Origin: Methylomarinum sp965277025
Lineage (GTDB): Bacteria; Pseudomonadota; Gammaproteobacteria; Methylococcales; Methylomonadaceae
Assembly: GCA_965277025.1 (NCBI GenBank)
Contig: OZ255706.1
Coordinates: 372,001-436,000 of the forward strand
Reading direction: 5' to 3'
DNA length: 64,000 bases
In this document: positions 42,050 to 50,831 of the stretch, piece after piece
Position numbering within the stretch: position 1 is the first letter of the stretch
Layout: each line of letters starts with the position of its first letter
The notes under the pieces: generated by a model
Told to the model about the DNA's origin: nothing
The model's input: only the letters and a program-made list of their open reading frames with translations
Database searches by the model: none
Translations under genes and position numbers: made by a program

Positions 42050-43615
42050 CCTGCGCCGGGGCGATAATCGGGATGTTTGCAACGATTATTCGTTCAATTT
42101 TCGTCAAATCCTCGTGTTATCGCAGCCGAATTCGCTATTTTCGGCGAATGCGCTGGATTAAAAGCGCACCTGTCCTGGGGACGACGTGCGTGAATGCTGT
42201 TTATTATTGTTTATGTTCTATATCGGCGGTGATTCTATCGACCCAAGTGCAGTCAGTACCTGCTCAAACAGGCATCGATGGCAGTCTTTGACCTTGATGA
42301 TCAGTTGACGCGCGGTTCGGGTGATTTTGGCGGCGATGCCATAAAGACGCCAGCGCAGAGTGATAGCGCGATGGTGCGCCAACTTTTCCGGCAAGAGTTG
42401 CCGCATCAGCGCAAACAGGTTGTAGGAGAGTGCGCAGATATGAAAATAAAGTGCATTCGCGTCAAAATCTGTACAAGGCAGCGTGTCGCCACCAAAGTCG
42501 TGTTTCAGTTCCTTGATGCGGTTTTCACTGTCTTCGCCGCGCTGGTTGTACCAGTGGATGATGTCGCTGTCTGACAGATCATCCCGATTGGTGGCGATGG
42601 CGCGATATATGTAGCGACTGTCTTCCAGTTGTTCCTGACCATCCGCATCATCCAGGTCCAGTGAGGCCTGACCTTTCAGGGGGATTCGCTGAATGACCAG
42701 GGTAAACGGCTGATCATAATCGCCGATACAATGCAGCATGCGATACGTTTGCCGGCTTTGGCTAACCTCGCCATTGCGGTGAATCATGGGCCGCCAATTG
42801 GTTTCGCTCAACTGTTCAATGTGTTCTTTAACCGCCCGGCTCATTTTTGCCCGAATGCCGTATTGAATGGGCTGTTGGTCGACGTATTCGATAATTTTTT
42901 GTTGATAGCCTGCCGCATCGATGCGTAGTTTTTTAATATGAACACCTTTCGGCAAACTGTCTTGGCAATGTTGGATGAATTCCGGGTTTTCTTTCGCTGG
43001 CGAATCATTACCCGCCCTGAAATCGCACGCCACAACCTGACCGGTCTCAGCGATATGGCCGACCATTGGCATATAACCGCGGTTTTTCTTATAGGTCCAT
43101 TGCGCCCCACGCTTATTGGCGATGATTTCGGTGGCATCAATATCCAGCGTAATGCTTTTTTTACGCTGCAAAGCGGCTGCCAGAATGCGCCGGTTCACCG
43201 CTTTCCAGCCGCTGAAAGCGATTGACTGGCGCCCCATGCATCGCAACCAATCGCCCAGCGCACTGGACCTTGGCATTTGTTTCATCCCCAACACCGAAAG
43301 CAACGCGCTTTCGTCATGGAGGTGACGCACATCATCCAGGTGAAAACTGCCCTCATGCTGCATCAGAATCAGAGTTTCAAGATAAGCCGATGGCTTGATT
43401 CCCCGATTGCTTTTGGGCAGTGGGAATACCTGATCAATATGTTCACCCAGCTGCAGCGATTGCATCAAGTGCGCGATGGTGAGTAAACCGGCGCGCGAGG
43501 TCAGTTGATCGTTTGTTTTGCTCAGTTTATACGGTAAGATGTTCATAAGCATCAGGTGCACCCATTGGGTGATGGATTGTTTCGTCGCAAACCATTATAC
43601 AACCAGGGCTCTTTC
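42050..43615 (-). mobile_element. IS1380-family insertion sequence (ends approximate)
   Basis: One transposase gene with ~170 bp downstream and ~55 bp upstream. The outer sequences share an imperfect inverted pattern (GATAAT..GTTTGCAACGA left; complement of TATAATGGTTTGCGACGA right), so the borders are within ~10 bp of those given. Confidence 0.6.
42218..43561 (-). CDS. IS1380-family transposase
   Basis: 447 residues. DDE pattern: first Asp in SITLDIDATEIIANKRGAQW (~137), second in IKKLRIDAAGYQQKIIEYV (~212) and the third region in NQRGEDSENRIKELKHDFGG (~345), which is the family signature, followed by DTLPCTDFDANALYFHICAL. An intact frame of normal length. Start at MHLMLMN or at MNILPYKLS (six codons in). 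Confidence 0.92.
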   Translation of the reverse strand: MHLMLMNILPYKLSKTNDQLTSRAGLLTIAHLMQSLQLGEHIDQVFPLPKSNRGIKPSAYLETLILMQHEGSFHLDDVRHLHDESALLSVLGMKQMPRSSALGDWLRCMGRQSIAFSGWKAVNRRILAAALQRKKSITLDIDATEIIANKRGAQWTYKKNRGYMPMVGHIAETGQVVACDFRAGNDSPAKENPEFIQHCQDSLPKGVHIKKLRIDAAGYQQKIIEYVDQQPIQYGIRAKMSRAVKEHIEQLSETNWRPMIHRNGEVSQSRQTYRMLHCIGDYDQPFTLVIQRIPLKGQASLDLDDADGQEQLEDSRYIYRAIATNRDDLSDSDIIHWYNQRGEDSENRIKELKHDFGGDTLPCTDFDANALYFHICALSYNLFALMRQLLPEKLAHHRAITLRWRLYGIAAKITRTARQLIIKVKDCHRCLFEQVLTALGSIESPPI

Positions 43616-43715
43616 CATTTTTAGAGCTTTCTATCTGGGGATTAGGGAATATGCCCTTTCTGTCCACCACTTGGTTTTTTTGATCCAGCCCGTGCTTTCC
43701 TTTTTAATCAGCTGC

Positions 43716-44027
43716 CGGGCATTGGTAATGGCAGCCTCTACATCAATGGAATCAATCTTCAATGAAACGGCCTGTGGGTTTAAGTACAGGACTCTTGTCT
43801 CATGGCTTTTGAAATACGAATTTTTGCCTCTGTGTTGCCCGTCATCGTATTTTAGAAATGCACGGCAGCAGGGCTATCGGGCATTGCTTATAAGGCAACA
43901 CGCCTCAACTAACGCAGGCTAATACAGTAAACCTCTTGCGCCAGGTGTTGCCGTTAGAAAATCAAAAATAACGCTAAAATCGTGTCAAGCAGTTTTTTTA
44001 CTTATTTACGCTGAGTAGTTACCCCAA
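43716..44027 (-). repeat. ~310-bp terminal fragment of an IS, copy 1
   Basis: Almost identical to 59588-59885. It contains the terminal sequence GTAACTACTCAGCG (complement, ending at 44027), an untranslated leader and the first codons of a transposase (LKIDSIDVEAAITN). Here the frame goes on as ARQLIKKESTGWIKKTKWW, TERAYSLIP, so this copy keeps the original continuation that copy 2 lost. Confidence 0.85.
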
Positions 44028-44040
44028 AACTTCGTTGCCG

Positions 44041-44484
44041 AGCTTCGCGCAGTGAAGGTGACCCCGCATGTGACTCAAAAAGCGAAAGGTTCGGCGATTG
44101 ACAAGCGGACAACCCGGCACTCAGGCTATACCAGCAGTCTCAAAATCCGTAAACAGATCGAAGAAGTCTTTGGCTGGAGCAAAACTGTTGGGGAATTACG
44201 TCAAACCCGATTTCTCGGAGTGAAAAAAGTGGCTGCCCAAACCGTATTCACCTTCGCAGCGTATAACCTGACCCGCCTGATGACCTTGTTACAATGGCGT
44301 TATTCAACTGCGTAGGCACCGTTGTGCCTGAAATCCGCCAAAAGGCGGAAATAAAGCCTCGAAAGGGCAATATAAACCGGCTGAAACCGGAAAACCTGGC
44401 TAATCAGGCCCTCCGGAGGTAAATTTAACCCAAAATGAAGGGCTGGAGCCGGAGGCATAGGGGCGTTTTTCAACAGCCTGTTAA
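44041..44484 (+). pseudogene. IS5-family transposase 3' fragment
   Basis: Codons up to 44315 match the last ~90 residues of 37506-38387 (MKVTPHVTQKAKGSAIDK; EEVFGWSKTVGELRQTRFLG), with the IS5 terminal repeat at 44471-44484. No start; inactive. Confidence 0.88.
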
Positions 44485-44654
44485 AAACAAAAAACTAACA
44501 AATAAGAAAAAGATTGTTTGGTAACTCATTAAGCTCCCTCTAGTTTCTATTTCCTGCCTCCGTGGTGGCTTTGTTTTCATTTTCTGGTGTTCTCCCCCTT
44601 GGCCAAGCAATAAAAAGTACTGTGCGGGCTTCTATGGCGTTTTTATCGTTTTTT

Positions 44655-44878
44655 TCTGATTACGTCCTCGATGTCATACTGAAAACCTTTATCAATCCCG
44701 ATATAGACAGGCAAAACTTCAAAATATCCCGCTTGGGCTTCTGGATTGAATCGCTTAAAAGCTGCCTTTGCTTCTGCTTGCGTGGGTTTGATAGTGGCAT
44801 AAAGCAACTGGCCACGCGATTGGAAAAGGCGGCAAAAGCTTTTATTTCGTGAATATGGGGTTTTCTGCTCATGATGGC
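44655..44878 (-). pseudogene. AT-rich plasmid ORF remnant, unidentified
   Basis: One frame starts at MSRKPHIHEIKAFAAF (44873). A second frame carries a more protein-like sequence, YATIKPTQAEAKAAFKRFNP, EAQAGYFEVLPVYIGIDKGF, QYDIEDVIRKKR, to a stop near 44655. A one-base shift around 44810 would join them into a ~75-residue protein just downstream of the rep iterons. No family recognised. Confidence 0.35.
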
Positions 44879-44916
44879 ATCATCTAACAAGCAGGTTAAT
44901 TCTTTGCAAATGGAAC

Positions 44917-45000
44917 TTATCCACAAGCTGCTTTTACAAGGTTAAATATAAAAGGTTAAATAAAGGAAAGGTTAAATAAAGGAAAGGTTAGGGATTTATC
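44917..45000. promoter_or_regulatory. Iteron-type replication origin of the AT-rich replicon
   Basis: Four direct repeats of AAAGGTTAAATA type start at 44938, 44951, 44967 and 44983. A perfect DnaA box TTATCCACA lies at 44917-44925, with another inside the end of rep (45085-45093), and a near-match TTATCCATAA at ~44997. A very AT-rich stretch follows to 45060. Next to a rep gene this is the expected layout of an iteron origin. Confidence 0.7.
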
Positions 45001-45074
45001 CATAATTTAATTTTGTTTAAAATCAATCTGTTATAAACAAAATTGCATTTTGACTGCACGCCATAGCTATATGT

Positions 45075-46112
45075 TTATTTTGACTTATCCACAAGCCCAA
45101 GGCGTCGATTTTTGGTGGCAGAATTAGCGGCTTTTTGCTCGGTTCTAAAATCAAGCGCAGCAGTTACGGTATATTTAACATCTACAATTTTGCGCCCTTC
45201 CCTAATTTGCTGGACTTCAACCTGCATTAAAACCTTAGCGGCCTTTAATTCATCAAGTGCGGCTGACATCTTGCGGTAATTATTGCGCTCGGTCTTGCCT
45301 TCCAGTAAACGGCTTTCGGCCTTAATGTCTGAATACATAAAATGGTAAGTATCAATCATACTAGCTTGTTTGTAGCGATGAACAAGCCGCTTATAAAGCC
45401 ACCTTGAAAGCTGGGTTTTAAGCCCTAAATGCCGATCAATGTTATATTGTCGATATTCCAGCTTGTCGATTGCGTGCGATATGAACAAAGGCAAGCGCGC
45501 GGCATGTAATGCGCTGCTATCTTCTATATATTCCTCGCGGTCAACGGTCACTAAATCTTGTAAAATTGCTCCCCGCCAAAGCTCTTTTTTACCCTTGGAT
45601 AACGTCAACATACAAAGGCTCATGATCTCTATAGCGTGCTTAATTTGGTCAAGACTGCGAGTTTTACCGCGTTTTGTGAGTTCTTTTTGTACCATATAAA
45701 GCGTAAATTTTACCCATGTTTCAGATTTAGCAGGATCATGAATCCCATAATTTTGATCGGTTAGAATTTTCTTTAAAGCTTCCTCTATTAGTTCCCCGGT
45801 AACACTTGGGAAAAATGCTTTATAGCTGCCGTCCTCCTGCTCAATCAAAGCGGGCTGTATAGTCAAAGTGCAATCCATACCTTTATAGCTGTAAGGTTGT
45901 TTATAAGGCTTTGCCAAGCCTTCGGGTGTGCGTAGCTTCTCCACCTGTGCAGGTGTAAAAAAATACTTTGGTATGCTCTCCCAAAGCTCAACCGTATTTG
46001 AAACGCTTTCAGGGTCATTCGTTACAAACTGGCTGAATAAGTCCATTTGTAGGCTTTTGATTGCCTTGGCAGGCGGTGTCTTTTTTTGTTTATTATTTTT
46101 ATCTTCTGTCAT
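45075..46112 (-). CDS. Plasmid replication initiator of the AT-rich replicon
   Basis: 345 residues from ATG at 46112, chosen for the AAAGGAGG ribosome-binding sequence seven bases upstream; an ATG at 46139 lies before that signal. The protein is basic and all-helical in appearance: YKGMDCTLTIQPALIEQEDG, WVKFTLYMVQKELTKRGKTR, SLDQIKHAIEIMSLCMLTLS, YRQYNIDRHLGLKTQLSRWL, KRLVHRYKQASMIDTYHFMY, SRLLEGKTERNNYRKMSAAL. This pattern (winged-helix initiator with a C-terminal DELKAAKVLMQVEVQQI) fits RepA-type initiators of gammaproteobacterial plasmids. Iterons and DnaA boxes lie just downstream. The exact family is not named with certainty. Confidence 0.82.
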   Translation of the reverse strand: MTEDKNNKQKKTPPAKAIKSLQMDLFSQFVTNDPESVSNTVELWESIPKYFFTPAQVEKLRTPEGLAKPYKQPYSYKGMDCTLTIQPALIEQEDGSYKAFFPSVTGELIEEALKKILTDQNYGIHDPAKSETWVKFTLYMVQKELTKRGKTRSLDQIKHAIEIMSLCMLTLSKGKKELWRGAILQDLVTVDREEYIEDSSALHAARLPLFISHAIDKLEYRQYNIDRHLGLKTQLSRWLYKRLVHRYKQASMIDTYHFMYSDIKAESRLLEGKTERNNYRKMSAALDELKAAKVLMQVEVQQIREGRKIVDVKYTVTAALDFRTEQKAANSATKNRRLGLVDKSK

Positions 46113-46176
46113 GCCATAGCCTCCTTTTGATTGGGTCATTTATGGTTAATGCCACAACTGGGCTAAGATTATATTG

Positions 46177-46196
46177 AAAGATAGCTAGCTATCTTT
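46177..46196. promoter_or_regulatory. 20-bp perfect palindrome, partition/operator site
   Basis: AAAGATAGCTAGCTATCTTT, overlapping the stop of the RHH gene. The core AGATAGCTAGCT recurs in imperfect form at 48577-48592, upstream of parA. It is a candidate centromere or operator bound by the RHH protein. Confidence 0.6.
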
Positions 46197-46539
46197 TGTT
46201 ATGGCTTTAAATTTTTTTAAAAATTCCTTTGCATCCTTTTTTTCAATTAAAGCTAGTATTCCCAGTTCTAAAGTTTCTTGATCGCTTTTAGCTCCTATAT
46301 GCGCTGTTAAGTCTGATAAAAGTTCTTTCATACCAATACGCATTTTAGAATTATGTTGAATAATATAAGGGGTTCTTTTTTTTGGTTTTTGATGAACGAT
46401 CAACAAACCCTAATTTTTCCCCTACTTCCTGCATTTTTTTATATTCTTCCTCGCTCGGAGGTGTTTGTGGTGATATCACTAAATCCTCAAGATCAATTTG
46501 GTCGTCCTCAATGCTTAAATGTTCTCTATCTTTAGCCAT
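46185..46539 (-). pseudogene. RHH-type partition protein, split at a poly-A run
   Basis: Two frames: 46539-46351 (MAKDREHLSIEDDQIDLEDL, PPSEEEYKKMQEVGEKLGF, VDRSSKTKK) and 46406-46185 (RTPYIIQHNSKMRIGMKELL, SDLTAHIGAKSDQETLELGI, LALIEKKDAKEFLKKFKAI). Taking one A from the run at 46373-46380 joins them into a ~115-residue protein with an acidic N-terminus and a C-terminal DNA-binding domain, directly after parA. That is the position of a ParB-like centromere-binding partner in type Ib-like partition loci. It may be intact if the run is misread or slipped. Confidence 0.6.
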
Positions 46540-47040
46540 TTACAACCTTCCTTTTTTCAATGCTTGCCTTTAATTTGCGCTTAACTTCTCCAGCAAAAAC
46601 CCTAGCATTTTCAGCGGCCTTTTCTATGCTGACTTGTTCTCGTTTAGTGCTGGCTTCCAATTCATTAACCGTACCACCAAAAGAAAAAACACTTTTGAAG
46701 GCTTCTCGGTCTATTAAAGCGCAATCAAAAAGATCAACACCCGAACTATCAAAATCGGCAGCTAGGTGTCTACCTGTCTTGGTTATAATCGCCGCACTTA
46801 ACCGTGTAAATAAAACAGAAAAAGCAATATTTCGTCCTGAAACCTTAGAACTATATTTGATTGTTTTTATAGTTTTCATAGCTTCTCTTGCATCATTTTG
46901 TGAAGCCTGACACGGCACTATAACAAGATCGGCTCGGCTCATTGCACCAATAACCGCGCTACTAGCTACCCCTTCAAGATCAACCAAAATAAAATCGGCT
47001 TCACTTTGAGCTTCTTCAATAGCTTCTAAAATGGTTTCAC
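46532..47040 (-). pseudogene. parA: ParA partition ATPase, C-terminal part
   Basis: From the IS630 junction the frame reads SETILEAIEEAQSEADFILV, DLEGVASSAVIGAMSRADLV and IVPCQASQNDAREAMKTIKT, i.e. the Walker B region and the following helices of a ParA ATPase, ending with EVKRKLKASIEKRKVVNG. Joined to 48357-48559 after removing the IS630 and one TA, it gives one ParA of ~235 residues. The stop overlaps the start of the RHH gene by 8 bases. Confidence 0.88.
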
Positions 47041-47067
47041 TAGTGCAAACAAGCGTAAGTTCTCACT

Positions 47068-47796
47068 CTATTGAGTAAGTGGCTTAGCCTGATACGTCCA
47101 ACGAAAAGGCTTAGCCATGGTTTCATTGAAATATTTTATGAAATCCGCTATTTTTTTGTTTAAATCCTCTTTAGATTTAAAGTTGCCGCGCCGGATTACT
47201 TTACGCATTAAAATGGAAAACCAGATCTCTATCTGATTAAGCCATGAACAATGCTTAGGGGTAAAATGAAAAACAACCGGATGGTTTGAGTTAGTCAAAA
47301 AAGCAGTACGACTTTCCATTGATTTCAAAATACCCTCTTTTCCTTTAACCCCTGATTCTCCTGAATACGAAATTTTTTCGGCAATTAATCGAACCACCGA
47401 TTCTGAACAATGTGTATTGAGATTATCCATGACTAAATGCCAATGGGTTTGTTTGGGTTGTTGATGAAAAAGCAGGTTCAAAAACTCGGCAAAATCTTGC
47501 TCTGTTCGAGTTTCTCCTATACTTCCCATTACTTCTCCCGTGGCCACATCAAAACCTGCAATCAAGGTCTGGGTACCATGTCGAATATATTCAAATTCTT
47601 GTCGTTCAACTTTTCCTTTCTTCATCGGCAATGTCTGCGCTGCTCGCTCTAAAGCTTGAATCCCTGTCATTTCATCAATCGAAATCGTTTTGATGCCTTG
47701 CTCTTCCCGCTCCAAAGCCCGTTGGCAGGTTTCGCAAACATCTTGACACTTCTCGTCGAAGTATTCATCTTTTTTTGCCGTCAACCAGCCTTTCAT
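47068..47796 (-). CDS. IS630 transposase, second ORF (catalytic)
   Basis: 242 residues with the DDE_3 core: TISIDEMTGIQALERAAQTL (first Asp), WHLVMDNLNTHCSESVVRL (second Asp) and CSWLNQIEIWFSILMRKVI (Glu). It overlaps the first ORF by 32 bases, so a frameshift product is likely, as in other two-ORF IS630 elements. Complete here. Confidence 0.9.
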   Translation of the reverse strand: MKGWLTAKKDEYFDEKCQDVCETCQRALEREEQGIKTISIDEMTGIQALERAAQTLPMKKGKVERQEFEYIRHGTQTLIAGFDVATGEVMGSIGETRTEQDFAEFLNLLFHQQPKQTHWHLVMDNLNTHCSESVVRLIAEKISYSGESGVKGKEGILKSMESRTAFLTNSNHPVVFHFTPKHCSWLNQIEIWFSILMRKVIRRGNFKSKEDLNKKIADFIKYFNETMAKPFRWTYQAKPLTQ

Positions 47797-48265
47797 CCGG
47801 TGGGGTTGCAGGTCCGCTTCTTTTTAAAAAGCGCCCAACAGAGCGTTGTGAAATATAATCAACAATGCCCCGTTTTATCGCTTCATCGGCTATTTCTTGT
47901 TGCGTCCAATAAGTGATCGGGCGTTGACTATCCTCTGGGCGTTCGCAGGCTATCGCGATAATGCTGCAAATTTGCTCCGCCGTATAGATAGCAGGCGCAC
48001 CGCTTCGCGGTGCATCTTGAAGCCGGGCTAAAGGATTTTCTTGTTCACGGTTCTGTAACCAGCGTTTTCGCCAATTTTGAACAGTTGTCCGTCCAATTTT
48101 TAACTGGCGCATGGTTTCATGTACACTAATGCCTTCATCTGCCAACAATATAATACGGCAACGTGTCACCAGATTCTGAGGACTTGTATGTTTACGCACT
48201 GTGCCTTGCAATAACGTGCGTTGTTCTTCTGTTAAACTGATTGGGGCTGCTGTTAGACGTGGCAT
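47765..48265 (-). CDS. IS630 transposase, first ORF (DNA-binding)
   Basis: 166 residues from MPRLTAAPISLTEEQRTLLQ (ATG at 48265). A helix-turn-helix (GISVHETMRQLKIGRTTVQN, WRKRWL) and a second winged unit (TQQEIADEAIKRGIVDYISQ, RSVGRFLKRSG) bind the IS ends. It continues in a different frame into the catalytic ORF. Confidence 0.9.
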   Translation of the reverse strand: MPRLTAAPISLTEEQRTLLQGTVRKHTSPQNLVTRCRIILLADEGISVHETMRQLKIGRTTVQNWRKRWLQNREQENPLARLQDAPRSGAPAIYTAEQICSIIAIACERPEDSQRPITYWTQQEIADEAIKRGIVDYISQRSVGRFLKRSGPATPPDERLVDGKKR

Positions 48266-48356
48266 GATATCACCTGCTGAATTTAATATAGTATTATTCA
48301 GCATATTACAATATATTCCTCATAAATAGCATTGGTGTTTTCGCTTATGTGCACTA

Positions 48357-48559
48357 GTCACCTTCTCGAATAGCTTTATGTTATCTGGCTTCCCATCTTT
48401 TTGCGCCCATGCAGCACTATGTTGGTTCGTGTCTGCATCTATTAACGCAATGTTTAATCCCTTTTCTTTGGCTTGCCTTGCCAATTCACAGGCAAGAACA
48501 ATTGTTGCGGTGGTCTTCCCTGCCCCGCCTTTACTCGATGCAAATACAATCACAGGCAT
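48357..48559 (-). pseudogene. parA: ParA partition ATPase, N-terminal part, interrupted by IS630
   Basis: MPVIVFASSKGGAGKTTATI holds the deviant Walker A at residues ~9-16, followed by ALIDADTNQHSAAW (switch I) and IKLFEKVTS, then the IS junction. It lacks an N-terminal helix-turn-helix, so it is the short ParA type. An AAAGGAG-like sequence lies upstream. The imperfect copy of the GATAGCTAGC palindrome lies at 48577-48592, 18 bp before the start, where an operator would be. Confidence 0.88.
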
Positions 48560-48576
48560 TTAATGCACTCCTTTTT

Positions 48577-48592
48577 AGATAGCTAGCTTTCT
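48577..48592. promoter_or_regulatory. Imperfect copy of the par palindrome upstream of parA
   Basis: AGATAGCTAGCTTTCT, matching the core of the palindrome at 46177-46196. The IS4 insertion lies 13 bp further upstream and may separate the par promoter from its -35 region. Confidence 0.55.
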
Positions 48593-48605
48593 AATCAAAA
48601 GGAAT

Positions 48606-49827
48606 CTCTGTACATGACAAAAATTAGCTTATGACAAATGAGTCTCATGTATTCCAGTGACAAAAGGTATGGGTTGCAAAAGAGCAATCACTTTTCTAAT
48701 CATCCTTTTTGATTGAGATAAGACATTAAACAACGTTGAGCGGATACAATCTAATCCATATCGAAACAGGCTTTGCGCGAGCCACTGATGTGTTTTGGTT
48801 TTTATTGGTAACTCGCAATCACGTTTCCATTCGCCTGCTTTATGTGACCAACAGAAAGCAATAACGGGAAGTACTAACAATTTTTTGATCCGAAGATAAC
48901 CGACTACACGCGTTTCCTCAAGTTTGAATCCCCGTCCTTTTAAACAGCCGAAAAGCGTTTCGATTTCCCAACGCAAGCCATAAATTTTAATCGCATCAGG
49001 GTTCAAATGCTGACAGACGATGATTAATAACTCACCATCACTCAGCCGTAACCCACTGAGATAAATTGAACAATTTCCCAAATAGCGCGCTGTTGAGAGG
49101 TGTCGTGTGCTACCCGGCTTAAGCCCATAAAACAAACGCTCTACGCGTATTCGCTGGCCTTGGGCATTGGTTGTCCTGGCGTTGTTGCGAATACGGATAT
49201 AAAAGGGAATCTCTTGCTCAAACAACCAGCCCATCCATTCGTCTCCAATAAACTCCCGATCAGCCAAAAGACCTTTGATGTGATGTCGGCCAAACTGCGC
49301 AATAAAGCGTTTCATCAGCGCTATACGTTCCTTCGTATTAGAGTTGCCCCGCTTGTTTAAAGGCAACCAATACACAGGAATGGCGGCACCCCGATAAACC
49401 ACGGCAAGCACCAGCAGATTAATATTGGTTTTACCCCACTTCCAATTCGTCCTGTCTAACGTCAGATAGTAATCCTGATCAGTGAAACCAAACAGTTTCA
49501 TGATGAAATGAGCGACTTCATTGTAATCCAGCCAATGGTCACTGAAAAATCGTTGCATCCGTCGATATCGTGAGGAAATTTTTGCCCGACTGGGAAAGAA
49601 TACGGCGAGCTGGGCCAGATTGACCGTGCTAACTGCCATCAAAGCAATTAACATACCCACAAAACAAACGATTCCTGCCTTGTTCCATTGAAAGTGCTCA
49701 GTTAATATGACGGTCAGCTCGTTGATTTGTAATGTCCCGTTATTCATATTCGCTAAAACAAAATGCGGTATTTAATTACATTTCAACGAGCTACGCTAGC
49801 TTTTAATATTTTTTGTCATGTACAGAG
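48606..49827 (-). mobile_element. IS4-family insertion sequence, complete
   Basis: Inverted ends CTCTGTACATGACAAAAA and its complement. A 9-bp direct repeat AAAAGGAAT flanks it (48597-48605 and 49828-49836), so this is a simple, intact insertion between parA and the kfrA-like gene. Confidence 0.95.
48629..49747 (-). CDS. IS4-family transposase
   Basis: 372 residues. First Asp in YYLTLDRTNWKWGKTNINLL (~97), second in IKGLLADREFIGDEWMGWL (~162) and the YREK-like signature IYGLRWEIETLFGCLKGRGF (~255-274), which holds the catalytic Glu. An intact frame in an element with perfect ends and target repeat, so it is probably active. Confidence 0.93.
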   Translation of the reverse strand: MNNGTLQINELTVILTEHFQWNKAGIVCFVGMLIALMAVSTVNLAQLAVFFPSRAKISSRYRRMQRFFSDHWLDYNEVAHFIMKLFGFTDQDYYLTLDRTNWKWGKTNINLLVLAVVYRGAAIPVYWLPLNKRGNSNTKERIALMKRFIAQFGRHHIKGLLADREFIGDEWMGWLFEQEIPFYIRIRNNARTTNAQGQRIRVERLFYGLKPGSTRHLSTARYLGNCSIYLSGLRLSDGELLIIVCQHLNPDAIKIYGLRWEIETLFGCLKGRGFKLEETRVVGYLRIKKLLVLPVIAFCWSHKAGEWKRDCELPIKTKTHQWLAQSLFRYGLDCIRSTLFNVLSQSKRMIRKVIALLQPIPFVTGIHETHLS

Positions 49828-49853
49828 AAAAGGAATATATAATCCTTGATTTT

Positions 49854-49892
49854 GTAGTAGTAAGTAGTAGTATTGATACTACTTACTACTAC
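49854..49892. promoter_or_regulatory. Large inverted-repeat operator of the kfrA-like gene
   Basis: A perfect 16-bp inverted repeat, GTAGTAGTAAGTAGTA (49854-49869) and its complement (49877-49892), with a 7-base spacer, 15 bp before the start codon. KfrA proteins bind such long repeats to repress themselves. Confidence 0.75.
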
Positions 49893-49907
49893 TTTACTGG
49901 TGAAATT

Positions 49908-50517
49908 ATGGAACGCAAAAAAAAGGTGACACAAGCGGCGGTTAATGCTGCATGTGATCAACTACAGGCCGACAATAAAAACGTGACTGTAAACGCTGTT
50001 ATATCCATTACTGGAGGGTCTTTCTCTACCGTGGGAGCAATGGTCAAGGCATGGAAGGAAGAACAGGCCGCGCATATTGCACCATTAATGCAAATGCCTG
50101 AAAGCGTCACCAATGCCATGCACAAGGCCGCTTTTGATATTTGGGCGGCTGCGTCTACTCTGGCGGGGGAATCTGTCGAACGTATCCAACATGAAGCAGA
50201 GGAAGCCATAACCAAGATAAAGGCGGAACTGTCCGAATATGCGGGAGAAGTATCAAGATTGGAGCGTGAATTGGAGCAAGCAAATATAAAAAGCGTTGGA
50301 AATGCAAAAAAATCTCGATGCAGCGCAAGAAAAAGCGGTTAAAATCACGGCTGAAAATGCGGGTTATATTGTACAGCTTCAAGAAAAAGATAGCCAATTA
50401 GTTAGTCTTAAAGCTGAGTATGCCAAGCTACAAGGGGAACTTGTGGAGATTGCCAAGGCTTCAAGTAAACCAGTGGTAAAGAAAGCTACAAGAACGCCAT
50501 CAAAAAAAGACGACTGA
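49908..50517 (+). pseudogene. KfrA-like DNA-binding protein of the AT-rich replicon, frameshifted
   Basis: From ATG at 49908: MERKKKVTQAAVNAACDQLQ, VNAVISITGGSFSTVGAMVK, AWKEEQA (KfrA_N-type domain with an HTH) and then a coiled coil (AEEAITKIKAELSEYAGEVS). One base too many at about 50305 (AAAT versus AAT) ends the frame at 50342. The second frame continues the coiled coil (QKNLDAAQEKAVKITAENAG, YIVQLQEKDSQLVSLKAEYA) with a Lys-rich tail to 50517. Full length would be ~200 residues. The operator lies immediately upstream. Confidence 0.75.
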
Positions 50518-50792
50518 ATAGAGCAGAGGGAAATAATAGCTATTGATACATTGACGTATACCGGGGCTAGCTCAACAAAGGTACAAAAGCGGCCATAGAA
50601 CGTCAGAGGATTGGTTGCCTGTGTTTTGCAACAATGCGAGAAATTGTGGCTTCGGAGACATTGTGAAATCTTCCGTTTCCTTGAAGAAGTAATCACCAAC
50701 TTTTTTACGGTTAACGAACTCTAGCTCCTTATTCTTAAAAACGGTCGTTTTTCGAAGTCATAGAAAATAGTGATTGACTGATAAATCTTAAC
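50518..50792. other. Intergenic region, possible HTH-gene relic on the minus strand
   Basis: 275 bp without a full gene. On the minus strand the short frame NVSEATISRIVAKHRQ looks like the recognition helix of a DNA-binding protein, but there is no start and no upstream domain. Confidence 0.3.
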
Positions 50793-50814
50793 ATAGTATC
50801 ATTATTGATACTAT
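50793..50814. promoter_or_regulatory. hicAB operator-like inverted repeat
   Basis: ATAGTATCA and TGATACTAT, a perfect 9-bp inverted repeat with a 4-base spacer, 17 bp before the hicA start. It is the likely site for HicB autoregulation. It shares the TGATACTA core with the kfrA-like operator at 49875-49882. Confidence 0.65.
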
Positions 50815-50831
50815 TATAAGGGGTGTAGTTT

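Larger units (their letters stand above)
47043..48354 (-). mobile_element. IS630-family insertion sequence, complete, inside parA
   Basis: Ends GTGCAAACAAGCG and, inverted, GTGCACATAAGCG. Duplicated TA target at 47041-47042 and 48355-48356, as the family requires, within a CTAG in parA. Two further truncated copies lie at 741-1119 and 53161-53791. Confidence 0.92.

Noticed and set aside
43518..43922. Plus-strand ORF of 134 codons
   Set aside because: It is antisense to an IS leader region and recurs at 59548-59784 only because the IS fragment is duplicated.
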